A DNA stretch of 6,385 nucleotides from an uncultured Lachnospiraceae bacterium (GCA_934370915.1 CAKRNI010000145.1:1-6385); one strand, 5' to 3'. Positions 1 through 6,383 are shown, numbered from the stretch's first letter. Notes: generated by a model not told the origin, from the sequence alone. Made by a program: numbers and translations.

Positions 1-1123
1 TCATCTGTGCGGACGGAATGAAGAAACCAACTAACAGAGAAACATACGCAACTGCAATCGTTCCGAAACGGGAAACCCTAAGGATCTTGTGATCATCCGC
101 GTTCTTGTTGATCTGCTTCTTGTAGATATTGGTAAGGATAGTACCTGTTGCCATCATCATGGTAGCCATTGTCGCTGCGATGATCATGGTACAAACTGCG
201 AAGATGATACCAGCCATAACCGGTGTGTTCATGTCACGGATCGCCCATGCGAATGCGGTAGCACCATCGCCGAGGTCCGGATTAGACGCACGCGCCATCA
301 TACCTACGATTGCTGTTAAGATACAGATCGGAGCTGCAAGGATATAACCAATGATACAGCCTGTGCATGCTGTCTTATCGTCTTTTGCAGCTAACATCGG
401 CTGAAGAGCAGACTGAAGAACTACAGAGCTTAAAAGTCCTCCGATCGCCCATGCGACAATCTGCTGTGTCGGCATCGCACTTAATTTGTCATAGCCTTCC
501 GGCAGAGATGCGATCAGCCCGGAGTATCCGCCAAAGTCACCAATGTGTGTTCCAACGAAGAAGATCAGAAGCGCATATGTTGCGATACAAACAACACGTC
601 CGATGGCTGCAGAACCTTTCATTCCTGCGAAACCGGTATAAATCGCTGCGATCGTAACGCCGATAAACATTGCGAGACCGGTATTTAAGCCCGGAAGAAC
701 GATCTGGATGATGGAGGAGATCGTTTTTAACTGGATCGGGATATAAATGATACCGAAGACGATCCATACATAAGACTGAAGTCTTGCAACACCCGGAGAG
801 AAACGAGACTCCAGATAATCCGGAAGTGCCTCTGTCTTTAAATTCTTACGAAGCGGGCTGGCCAGAAGTCCTAAGAACAGGATATAAACGCCGCTGGCGA
901 TGGAATACCAGCATCCTGCGATACCCATTGTGTAGCCGTTCTGTGCGGCACCAACAACACTCATGCCTCCGATCTGCCATGCGCCTAACATTGCGCCGAC
1001 CGCAAATGCACTCATTGACCGGTCACTGCCTGACCACTGGTTTGCATGTGCGATCTTCGTTCCTGCATAGATGCCAACGGCAATGATCAGAATAAAAGTC
1101 ACGATCCATGTAGTAATTAACAT
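1..1123 (-). CDS. Sodium:solute symporter (SSS) family permease, 3' end cut by the window edge
   Basis: This is an inner-membrane permease, visible as 374 residues from ATG at 1123 to the window edge; SSS proteins are usually 450-550 residues, so roughly the last quarter is missing. The start has AAAGGGG (1131-1137) seven bases upstream. Hydrophobic helices are seen at about residues 3-20, 40-62, 68-88, 117-140, 150-167, 174-191, 222-240, 253-275, 302-330 and 352-370. Family-like features are the Gly-rich second helix (AWQIGGMSVVGAAQNGY, from residue 48), the LPDYLESRF stretch (100-108), QPMLAAKDDKTA (241-252), and a helix ending TNIYKK (331-336) that matches the DIYK end of the family's sodium-site helix. 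That helix is Ala/Met/Thr-rich and lacks the usual Ser-Thr pair, so sodium coupling is uncertain. The substrate cannot be told. The gene lies on the same strand as the peptidase upstream but behind a terminator. The family is confident, the substrate unknown. Confidence 0.88.
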   Translation of the reverse strand, partial: MLITTWIVTFILIIAVGIYAGTKIAHANQWSGSDRSMSAFAVGAMLGAWQIGGMSVVGAAQNGYTMGIAGCWYSIASGVYILFLGLLASPLRKNLKTEALPDYLESRFSPGVARLQSYVWIVFGIIYIPIQLKTISSIIQIVLPGLNTGLAMFIGVTIAAIYTGFAGMKGSAAIGRVVCIATYALLIFFVGTHIGDFGGYSGLIASLPEGYDKLSAMPTQQIVAWAIGGLLSSVVLQSALQPMLAAKDDKTACTGCIIGYILAAPICILTAIVGMMARASNPDLGDGATAFAWAIRDMNTPVMAGIIFAVCTMIIAATMATMMMATGTILTNIYKKQINKNADDHKILRVSRFGTIAVAYVSLLVGFFIPSAQM

Positions 1124-1231
1124 ACAATTACCCCTTTCTTTGTGTGAATTGGTTTTTATGGGCATATTTTAGTTCTTTTTTCGGTAATATGATAGGAAAA
1201 ATCGGAATCGCCATGATTTTAATTTTATTGT

Positions 1232-1259
1232 ATTGTATTTTCTATTAATTTTCTGTCAT
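1232..1259 (-). promoter_or_regulatory. Candidate sigma-A promoter for the SSS permease
   Basis: On the minus strand, ATGACA (1254-1259; five of six matches to TTGACA) is followed after 16 bases by TACAAT (1232-1237; five of six matches to TATAAT). Transcription would begin near 1225, giving a leader of about 100 bases. A promoter is expected here because a strong terminator separates this gene from the operon upstream. The region is very AT-rich, so chance matches are common and the call is moderate. Confidence 0.45.
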
Positions 1260-1361
1260 CGACATAAGCAACTGTATTTTCTTAAATAAGCTTAATTTCT
1301 GTATTATTTTATGATCTTATAATGCAATTCTATCTGATTTTCTTTTTGTGCTAATAATTTC

Positions 1362-1412
1362 AAAAAAATAAAGTGCGTAAGTTTTTGCTGCCTCAACTTA
1401 CACACTTTATTT
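1362..1412 (-). terminator. Intrinsic terminator after the carrier-peptidase operon
   Basis: Positions 1366-1383 pair with 1395-1412 as an 18-bp stem around an 11-base loop, and on the minus strand the stem runs into seven consecutive T (1368-1362). The only non-Watson-Crick position (1376/1402) is a G-U pair in the minus-strand RNA but a C-A mismatch in the plus-strand RNA, so the hairpin is better formed in the minus direction. It begins about 31 bases after the peptidase stop codon, the expected place for an operon end. Confidence 0.88.
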
Positions 1413-1443
1413 ACACGTTCTTTTTAATCGGATGTTCTAAAAT

Positions 1444-2592
1444 TTAAGCGAAATATCCTTTTTCTTCCAGCTTTACAAGCGTACGGTAAACCATTTCTGT
1501 TCTCGGTTTGATGGTTTCAAGCCAGATAAATTCCTTATCTCCGTGGGCACCGTCACCTACCGGACCAACTGCATCCATAACGGAGCAGCCTTCAAATGCC
1601 ATGAAGTTGCCGTCGGATCCACCACCGGTTGTTACCCATTTCACGTCTACTCCACATTTTTCACCTTCCTGACGCATGATTTCCAACATGCTTCTGGAAC
1701 GTTCTGTAGATGCCATAGGCGGACGGAATCCTACTCTTGTTACGGTAGCGGTAACGCCTTTGATGATCGGGTTGGTTCTGAGATTTTCAAACGCAGCTTC
1801 AATTTTATGACAAGCCTCAATATTCGTAAAGCGGATATCCACTTCACACTGAGCATTCTCGGCCAGCGTATTTGCTCCCATACCACCCTTTACGATACCA
1901 ACGTTTAAGCTGGTGCCATGTTCGTAATCATTTAACGGTACCAGACGGGTGATCCACTCAGCCATTTCATGGATCGCACTTGCACCATCCTGCGGATTTA
2001 CGCCTGCATGGGCATAAATTCCCTTAAAATCAATGACATATCGGGCAAGGCCTTTTCGGTCACTGACAATCGCACCGTTTTTTCTCGCCGGTTCAAATAC
2101 CAGTCCGCATTTCGCATGTCTTGCCAGCTCGCTGATCCACGGATTGGAGTAACGGGATGAGATCTCCTCATCACAATTTAAAGCCAGGCAAAGATGAAGC
2201 TTTGTATTCTCTTTTACTAATTCCTTAACAACATAATACATATTTAAAAGTCCGGACTTCATGTCGTCAACACCCGGTCCATAGGCTTTCTTTTCGTCCA
2301 TGGTAAACGGTCTTTTTGCAACTGTTCCCTTCGGGAAGACTGTATCCATGTGGCCGACCATTAAAATATCGATAGACTCTTCTTCCGGATAGTTTCTGAC
2401 TTCCAGACAGTAACCGGCACGCTCATCGAAACGCTTTTTGGTAACTGTAAGTCCTAACTCTTCATATTTGCGGGCCATTGCCTCTGCCACTTTATCGACA
2501 CCCTCCGGGTCAAAGCTTCCACTGTCAATGGAAACAAGCTCCTCTAACTGTTTGATGTATGCATCATAATCAAAATATTTCATATCAGTCAC
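1444..2592 (-). CDS. M20 family zinc metallopeptidase, carboxypeptidase G2 (glutamate carboxypeptidase)-like
   Basis: This is probably a cytoplasmic two-zinc hydrolase that cuts a C-terminal amino acid, often glutamate or aspartate, from a peptide or N-acyl compound. The 382 residues match usual M20 size and the protein appears intact. Visible active-site elements are His81 and Asp83 in GHMDTVF, the bridging Asp110 in GPGVDDMKSG, catalytic Glu142 and ligand Glu143 in NCDEE, Glu167 in FEPAR, His195 in AHAGVNPQDGASA (dimerisation domain, about residues 180-290), and His350 in GPVGDGAHGDKEFI. There is no signal peptide. The start is either GTG at 2592, four bases after AAAGGA, or ATG at 2583, thirteen bases after it; GTG is slightly preferred, and the two differ by three residues. 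It lies 50 bases behind the DcuC-like carrier and is probably co-transcribed, which suggests it processes what the carrier imports. The family is very secure; the substrate is inferred only. Confidence 0.93.
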   Translation of the reverse strand: MTDMKYFDYDAYIKQLEELVSIDSGSFDPEGVDKVAEAMARKYEELGLTVTKKRFDERAGYCLEVRNYPEEESIDILMVGHMDTVFPKGTVAKRPFTMDEKKAYGPGVDDMKSGLLNMYYVVKELVKENTKLHLCLALNCDEEISSRYSNPWISELARHAKCGLVFEPARKNGAIVSDRKGLARYVIDFKGIYAHAGVNPQDGASAIHEMAEWITRLVPLNDYEHGTSLNVGIVKGGMGANTLAENAQCEVDIRFTNIEACHKIEAAFENLRTNPIIKGVTATVTRVGFRPPMASTERSRSMLEIMRQEGEKCGVDVKWVTTGGGSDGNFMAFEGCSVMDAVGPVGDGAHGDKEFIWLETIKPRTEMVYRTLVKLEEKGYFA

Positions 2593-2642
2593 GATATCCT
2601 TTCAGAAAAATTGTTTGTATTTTTATTATGTAAAACCGCGTG

Positions 2643-4031
2643 TTACATGAAGAAGATGACATCTCCCAGGATCAGACCGACAGCGCCTACAAACATAGGG
2701 ATCACTGTACGTTTTACAAGGTCAACAGAAAGAACCTTTCCGTCTGTACAGCCTGCGGTAGCAACCATACAGGAGGAAATCGGGGACATGTTTCGTCCCA
2801 TTCCTGTTGCAAGCTGCATGGCCAGACACATGATGACCGGATGAATGCCAAAGGATTCTGAAACAGTCGGTGCCAGAGCGATAAATGCATAGAACGGTGC
2901 AGCTCCGGAACCCATGATGATTGCGGAAATCATAATAATGGCAACCATAACGATCGTCATCGGAATCGGTCCAAATCCGATATTCTGTGCGCCTTCAATG
3001 ATCAGATCGATCATTCCCATACGCTTCAGACCTTCTGCGAAAATCTCACCGGACATGATCAGTGTAATGATGTTAGCAAACTGCTTTCCCATTCCACCAA
3101 AGAAAACATCGATAATTTTAACGGAATCAAAGGCATGCTTCGGTTTTCTGATGACTTCAAGGATAATGGTAAGGCAGACACCCATCATCATAGCTGTTAC
3201 GACATTCATTTTAATAGAAGTAATAACAAGCTCATTGAATAAAAGCAGGAGTACCAGCGGGAACAGCGGTAAAAGTGCGTAGAACTTCGGAACGCCAGCT
3301 GCCGTTGTATCATCTTCCTGCGCGGATGCATCATTTTTGTTGGCAACAAATCCATCTTTTTTATCAAAATACTTCTGTACCAGATAGTGAGTAACCGTTA
3401 CAAGCGGGATAACAACTGCCATGATCGGTACCTGATACTTAATGAAGTATGTCATTGGCTCTAAACCAGCCATCTCGGCAGCCATATTAGAGGCACCGGA
3501 CGCCGGACCGAGGTCAAGACAGGCTGCAGATGCAATAACCGCAGCGGCTGACAGGTGGCTGACACCTAATGCGATCAGAACCGGGTAAACGGTAGCCATT
3601 AACAAAACGCTGAGTCCAGCGGCACTCGGAACAAAAATATTAAGAAGCTGTCCAACTGTGTAAGTCAATGCAAGGACAATATACGGAGAACCAAGGTGTT
3701 TCAGCGGTTTCGTACAGATCTTTACCATAACATCACTCGCTCCTACATGGTTCATGAACATTGCATAGGCTCCGGCAGCCATGATGACCATTCCGGTAGC
3801 TCCCGCATCCTTTTGCAGCGTTGTACGCATCAGTTCAAAAACATCAAATAACCAGAAACCTGTACTCTTCTCTACATCAGTGATGATGTTGTTGATCCCC
3901 AGAAACTGAGCACTAAGTAATAAAACGATACCGCCCCCCAAAAGAATTGCATGCGGTTTGTACTTTTTGAGTATCATGGCAGATACAAGAACCACTACAA
4001 CCAATGTAATGGCAATAGATAAAAGCTGCAT
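2643..4031 (-). CDS. DcuC-family anaerobic carrier (C4-dicarboxylate or related acid transporter)
   Basis: This is a 462-residue membrane carrier, almost the length of E. coli DcuC (461). From memory of that protein the two share FYA(F)-type and serine/glycine motifs along the whole length: MMxxAGxxAxxMxHxGASD (about 81-100), VPSAAGLSVLLMATVYPVL (134-152), GPASGASN (175-182), MGSGAAPFYAFIALAP (373-388), GRNMSPIS (412-419) and VKRTVIP (439-445). About 12-14 hydrophobic segments are split by a charged loop at 219-248, DKKDG...AQEDD, likely cytoplasmic. DcuC itself exports succinate, but the family also holds proteins of unknown substrate, so dicarboxylate transport is not certain. The ATG at 4031 is chosen because AGGAGG (4039-4044) lies seven bases upstream; an in-frame ATG at 4094 would fall on the predicted transcription start. 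It is the first gene of an operon with the M20 peptidase, divergent from a regulator. Confidence 0.9.
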   Translation of the reverse strand: MQLLSIAITLVVVVLVSAMILKKYKPHAILLGGGIVLLLSAQFLGINNIITDVEKSTGFWLFDVFELMRTTLQKDAGATGMVIMAAGAYAMFMNHVGASDVMVKICTKPLKHLGSPYIVLALTYTVGQLLNIFVPSAAGLSVLLMATVYPVLIALGVSHLSAAAVIASAACLDLGPASGASNMAAEMAGLEPMTYFIKYQVPIMAVVIPLVTVTHYLVQKYFDKKDGFVANKNDASAQEDDTTAAGVPKFYALLPLFPLVLLLLFNELVITSIKMNVVTAMMMGVCLTIILEVIRKPKHAFDSVKIIDVFFGGMGKQFANIITLIMSGEIFAEGLKRMGMIDLIIEGAQNIGFGPIPMTIVMVAIIMISAIIMGSGAAPFYAFIALAPTVSESFGIHPVIMCLAMQLATGMGRNMSPISSCMVATAGCTDGKVLSVDLVKRTVIPMFVGAVGLILGDVIFFM

Positions 4032-4100
4032 TTGTCTTCCTCCTGTGCAAAATGAATAATTAATATTTGTGGCTATTAAAAGACGTCTCTGCATGTTGGA

Positions 4101-4129
4101 ATTATATACTAAATCATAATAAAAATCAA
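4101..4129 (-). promoter_or_regulatory. Sigma-A promoter of the carrier-peptidase operon
   Basis: On the minus strand, TTGATT (4124-4129) is followed after exactly 17 bases by a perfect TATAAT (4101-4106). Transcription should start near 4094, leaving a leader of about 63 bases before the carrier's ATG at 4031. The -35 element is incomplete (TTGA matches; last two bases do not), which fits a promoter helped by an activator or moderately strong alone. Confidence 0.75.
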
Positions 4130-4149
4130 TACTCTTTTAGTAAAAAGTA
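4130..4149. promoter_or_regulatory. Candidate operator: imperfect dyad abutting the -35 box
   Basis: TACTCTTTTA and GTAAAAAGTA form an inverted repeat matching at seven of ten position pairs, with the outer four pairs perfect. Its centre lies about 45 bases before the predicted transcription start, directly upstream of the -35 box, which is where an activator that contacts RNA polymerase usually binds. AT-rich sequence makes such dyads fairly frequent, so binding is inferred from position rather than shown. Confidence 0.35.
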
Positions 4150-4185
4150 CAATAAATGTCCCAAAATAGCTTTAAATCATTGTAC
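4147..4185. repeat. Spaced inverted repeat GTACAAT ... ATTGTAC
   Basis: GTACAAT at 4147-4153 and its exact reverse complement ATTGTAC at 4179-4185 are separated by 25 bases, so their centres are 32 bases apart, close to three DNA turns and on the same helix face. The left copy overlaps the dyad next to the promoter. This suits a dimeric or looping regulator with half-sites, but a chance 7-bp match cannot be excluded. Confidence 0.35.
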
Positions 4186-4239
4186 GCCGGCTTGGAAATT
4201 CAATTTTCTGTGTAAAAATAAACCGGGAGATGACAATTC

Positions 4240-4269
4240 TTGGATTGGACTTTTTAAAATGGCTATGAT
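4240..4269 (+). promoter_or_regulatory. Weak candidate promoter for the regulator gene
   Basis: TTGGAT (4240-4245) and TATGAT (4264-4269, five of six matches) are 18 bases apart and would give a leader of about 125 bases. An alternative pairing is ATGACA (4230-4235) with TAAAAT (4255-4260), spaced 19. Neither is strong, as is common for a regulator gene expressed at low level. Confidence 0.35.
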
Positions 4270-4400
4270 AAACTGTTACCAGTATATATTTCGGGTTTTT
4301 ATGGGAATCAAAAGGTCAGGGTGAACTGTAACTATTTGCACAGGCACTTTCATATATAACGTGACAAAACAGGAATCGCTGAAAGCGAAAGGACTAAAAA

Positions 4401-5711
4401 ATGAAAATAGCGTTACTATCAACGTCATATCTGGAATCTTTTTATAAAAAAGAGCTGAAGGAACTTGACCTCGCAGATATTATTGATGTTTATGTATATT
4501 ATACATATGAACATGTTGTGGATCTATATCGTCAGATCTCCGAACAGTACGATGGAATTCTGGCCGGAGGAACCGCTCCGATGCGGATCATTCAGAAAGC
4601 CTACCCGAAGCACAAGCCCATGCGGAACATTGAATGTGGCATCAGTAATTTCTACCGCGAAATTACCAGAGTCATTTTCGAATATCAGGATTTTACACTG
4701 CAGTATGGATACTTTGATTTCTGTGATGTTATGTGCCCGGATAACGCAAAAAGTCTGATTGAAAAAATGAGGCAGGGAAAATTTGAGGACTGGTTCGAAA
4801 AGAATCAGGAATTTATAAATCAGGTGCCGCCAGACGAAATCTGGGATTCTCTGGATGTAAAGCGAAATAAGCACATCGAGCTCTGGAAGAGCGGAACCGT
4901 CAAATACACGCTGTCCAGACGAAGCCTGATCGTACCTGACCTTTTAAAGGCAGGTGTAAACTGCCGCTTTGTCCACTGTAATCAGGACGATATTTTAAAG
5001 AGCAGCGAGCTTCTGATGCATGACATTACGATCCAGAATCTGAAGAAAAACCGCCCTGCGGTGATCGATATCAAGCCTTATCCAAATACAGAAGAAAACA
5101 GGCAGAAAATTCGAAAATGCCTGATGTCATACAGCAAAAAATATCTCTGTGACTTTCTGCAGGAAGATCAGGATGATTTTATTCAGGTGTTTACGAATCA
5201 CCATTCTGTGGAGAAGCTTACCTGCGACTTTCAGAGCTGCACGTTGAAAACGTATCTCGAGGAAAAATGTGATTTTCGTGTCAGTATCGGATACGGATTA
5301 GGAGAAAGTCTCCAGGATGCCATTTCCAACAGCCTGTATGCATTAAAAGAATCCATAAATACAGTGGATTATAACAGCTATCTGATCAATGTGAAGAAAA
5401 ACAAGATCGGCCTGTTTGGAGATGGAAAGCTGGTAGCTTTTTCAAGTGACGTTTCACCTCAGATTTTGAATCTCGCCGAAGAAACAGGGTTATCTACCCT
5501 GACCATTCAGAAAATTTTAAAAGCTAAGGAAATATTAGGTGATACGGATTTTACGTCTCAGGATCTGGCTGATATTCTCCATATCACACTTCGAAGCGCC
5601 AATCGAATGCTGGATAACATGGTGCGTTATCATATGGCCGCCCTCTTATACCATCGTCAGAAAGGAACAAAGGGAAGACCGCAGAAAGTATATCGGATAA
5701 TCCATGAATAG
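4401..5711 (+). CDS. Putative transcriptional regulator: sensor-like N-terminus, degenerate GGDEF-like middle, winged HTH C-terminus
   Basis: This 436-residue protein is probably soluble, with no signal peptide or membrane segment, and is probably a DNA-binding regulator of the divergent carrier-peptidase operon. The start ATG has AAAGGA seven bases upstream. Residues 1-60 (MKIALLSTSY, then YDGILAGGTAPM at 50-61) look like an alpha/beta receptor fold, faintly like the PrpR N-terminal sensor domain. A conserved-looking segment SRRSLIVPDLLKAGV lies at 172-186. Residues about 210-335 include RVSIGYG (293-299) and SLQDAISNSLYALKESIN (303-320), which resemble the second half of a GGDEF or GTP cyclohydrolase III-type fold; no GGDEF motif is present. 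Residues 384-412 (FTSQDLADIL...) form a helix-turn-helix, with a wing at GRPQKVYRI (425-433). Ten cysteines occur, several in pairs. I do not recognise a named family. The DNA-binding role is fairly sure; the ligand and the domain names are inference. Confidence 0.78.
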   Translation: MKIALLSTSYLESFYKKELKELDLADIIDVYVYYTYEHVVDLYRQISEQYDGILAGGTAPMRIIQKAYPKHKPMRNIECGISNFYREITRVIFEYQDFTLQYGYFDFCDVMCPDNAKSLIEKMRQGKFEDWFEKNQEFINQVPPDEIWDSLDVKRNKHIELWKSGTVKYTLSRRSLIVPDLLKAGVNCRFVHCNQDDILKSSELLMHDITIQNLKKNRPAVIDIKPYPNTEENRQKIRKCLMSYSKKYLCDFLQEDQDDFIQVFTNHHSVEKLTCDFQSCTLKTYLEEKCDFRVSIGYGLGESLQDAISNSLYALKESINTVDYNSYLINVKKNKIGLFGDGKLVAFSSDVSPQILNLAEETGLSTLTIQKILKAKEILGDTDFTSQDLADILHITLRSANRMLDNMVRYHMAALLYHRQKGTKGRPQKVYRIIHE

Positions 5712-5717
5712 CTGCAC

Positions 5718-5760
5718 GCAAAAATCCATTCCAGATCAGCTTCGCTGATGGGATTTTTGC
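5718..5760 (+). terminator. Hairpin terminator after the regulator gene
   Basis: GCAAAAATCC (5718-5727) is the exact complement of GGATTTTTGC (5751-5760), and inside it ATCAGC (5735-5740) pairs with GCTGAT (5744-5749) around a TTC loop. For plus-strand transcription the inner stem followed by ATTTTT works as an intrinsic terminator, starting seven bases after the regulator's stop codon. The U-run is short and can also pair back to the A-run, so efficiency may be only moderate. The mirror-image A-run could let it act on the other strand as well. Confidence 0.7.
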
Positions 5761-5782
5761 CCTCCAGCCTATGTTTTCTTAC

Positions 5783-5807
5783 GGTCAGCGCAGCAAGTGC
5801 GCAGACC
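5783..5807 (+). other. GC-rich hairpin in the leader of the nitroreductase gene
   Basis: GGTC (5783-5786) pairs with GACC (5804-5807) and GCGC (5788-5791) pairs with GCGC (5799-5802), with one A-A mismatch and a seven-base loop. No U-run follows, so it is not a typical terminator. It lies 54 bases before the nitroreductase start. It could be part of a leader RNA, an RNA-stability element, or a fragment of a dispersed intergenic repeat; the sequence alone does not decide. I see no clear promoter for the nitroreductase in 5761-5861. Confidence 0.45.
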
Positions 5808-5861
5808 TACTGAACAGTTACAACATATTACATAAATCACACATGACAGGAGGACTTTTCA

Positions 5862-6383
5862 ATGAATGAGATCATGAGCAACATACTGACAAGAAGAAGC
5901 ATCCGGAAATTCACTGATGCACCTGTGTCCAGAGAGATTCTGGATGATCTGGTGCAGGCTGCGCTCCACGCACCGAGCGGCTGCGGAAAGCAGACCTGGA
6001 AGTTTACAGTTATCACAAATAAAGCCGCGATCAGGCGGCTGGCAGCTGCCATCGAGACGACCTTAGACCGCCCCGGCTACAACATGTACTGCCCAACGGC
6101 AATCATCATGCCCTCAAACCTTCGTGACAGCATCTGGGGAAAAGAGGATGATGCCTGCGCCCTTGAAAATATTTTTCTGGCTGCCCACTCCTACGGTGTC
6201 GGCTCCGTATGGATCAACCAGCTCCAGAATATCTGCGATACTCCGGCGATCCGCGAGATCTTAAATGATTTTGGTGTTCCGGCTGACCATGTGGTCTATG
6301 GGATGGCCGCTTTAGGCTATCCGGATCCGGATACTGAGATCCAGCCGAAAGAGCGGATCGGAAAAGTTGCCTATATCGAATAA
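5862..6383 (+). CDS. Nitroreductase-family FMN-dependent oxidoreductase
   Basis: This complete 173-residue protein is a soluble flavin enzyme of the nitroreductase superfamily, which uses NAD(P)H to reduce nitro compounds, quinones or other acceptors; the natural substrate is often unknown. The ATG at 5862 has AGGAGG (5848-5853) eight bases upstream. Visible features are the FMN-phosphate motif RRSIRKF (11-17), the loop APSGCGKQTWKF (37-48), a central helix with ALENIFLAAHSYGVGSVWIN (about 100-119), and GYP (152-154) near the end. In most relatives the loop reads SGxNxQPW, with Asn contacting FMN; here that place is Gly42, a departure from the usual pattern. The length is at the small end of the family, as in minimal single-domain members that act as dimers. 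It is on the same strand as the regulator but 150 bases away behind a terminator, so it is probably an independent unit. Confidence 0.9.
   Translation: MNEIMSNILTRRSIRKFTDAPVSREILDDLVQAALHAPSGCGKQTWKFTVITNKAAIRRLAAAIETTLDRPGYNMYCPTAIIMPSNLRDSIWGKEDDACALENIFLAAHSYGVGSVWINQLQNICDTPAIREILNDFGVPADHVVYGMAALGYPDPDTEIQPKERIGKVAYIE

Larger units (their letters stand above)
1124..1443. other. AT-rich intergenic region between peptidase and SSS permease
   Basis: This 320-base gap holds no convincing reading frame on either strand. Read on the minus strand it contains, in order, the 3' untranslated end and terminator of the peptidase operon (1362-1412), a candidate promoter (1232-1259), a leader of about 100 bases and the permease ribosome site (1131-1137). 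The leader has only weak pairing, such as AAAATC/GATTTT around 1200-1220, and I see no recognisable riboswitch. Confidence 0.7.
4032..4400. other. Divergent control region between the DcuC-like operon and the regulator gene
   Basis: This 369-base AT-rich region has no convincing gene. The half near the carrier gene contains its ribosome site (4039-4044), a strong minus-strand promoter (4101-4129), an imperfect dyad (4130-4149) and a spaced 7-bp inverted pair (4147-4185). The half near the regulator holds a weaker plus-strand promoter candidate (4240-4269), a leader of about 125 bases, and a small hairpin TCGCT-GAA-AGCGA (4376-4388) directly against the regulator's ribosome site AAAGGA (4388-4393). 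Confidence 0.7.

Noticed and set aside
89..1086. Several open frames of 70-100 codons on both strands
   Set aside because: They overlap the SSS permease in other frames; the permease frame is open for all 374 codons with family motifs.
1318..1323. A perfect TATAAT on the plus strand
   Set aside because: There is no -35 element at suitable spacing and no plus-strand gene downstream; such matches are expected in AT-rich DNA.
1543..1908. A 121-codon plus-strand open frame
   Set aside because: It lies wholly antisense to the M20 peptidase, whose zinc-ligand motifs span the same bases, and its protein has no recognisable feature.
2628..2648. A 6-bp hairpin (ATGTAA/TTACAT) over the carrier's stop codon
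   Set aside because: The stem is short and AT-rich and lacks a proper U-run, so it is not convincing as an internal terminator; carrier and peptidase are better read as one operon.
2914..3282. A 122-codon plus-strand open frame rich in Ile and Met
   Set aside because: It is antisense to the DcuC-like carrier; its hydrophobic look is the mirror of a membrane-protein gene and it has no ribosome site.
4032..4094. A 21-residue N-terminal extension of the DcuC-like carrier beginning at ATG 4094
   Set aside because: It lacks a ribosome site, its prefix is not membrane-like, and the ATG coincides with the predicted transcription start; ATG 4031 has a perfect AGGAGG seven bases upstream.
4336..4360. 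TTGCAC ... TATAAC or a sigma-54-like GGCAC arrangement before the regulator
   Set aside because: The -35/-10 spacing would be only 13 bases, and no GC doublet lies at the distance required for a sigma-54 promoter.
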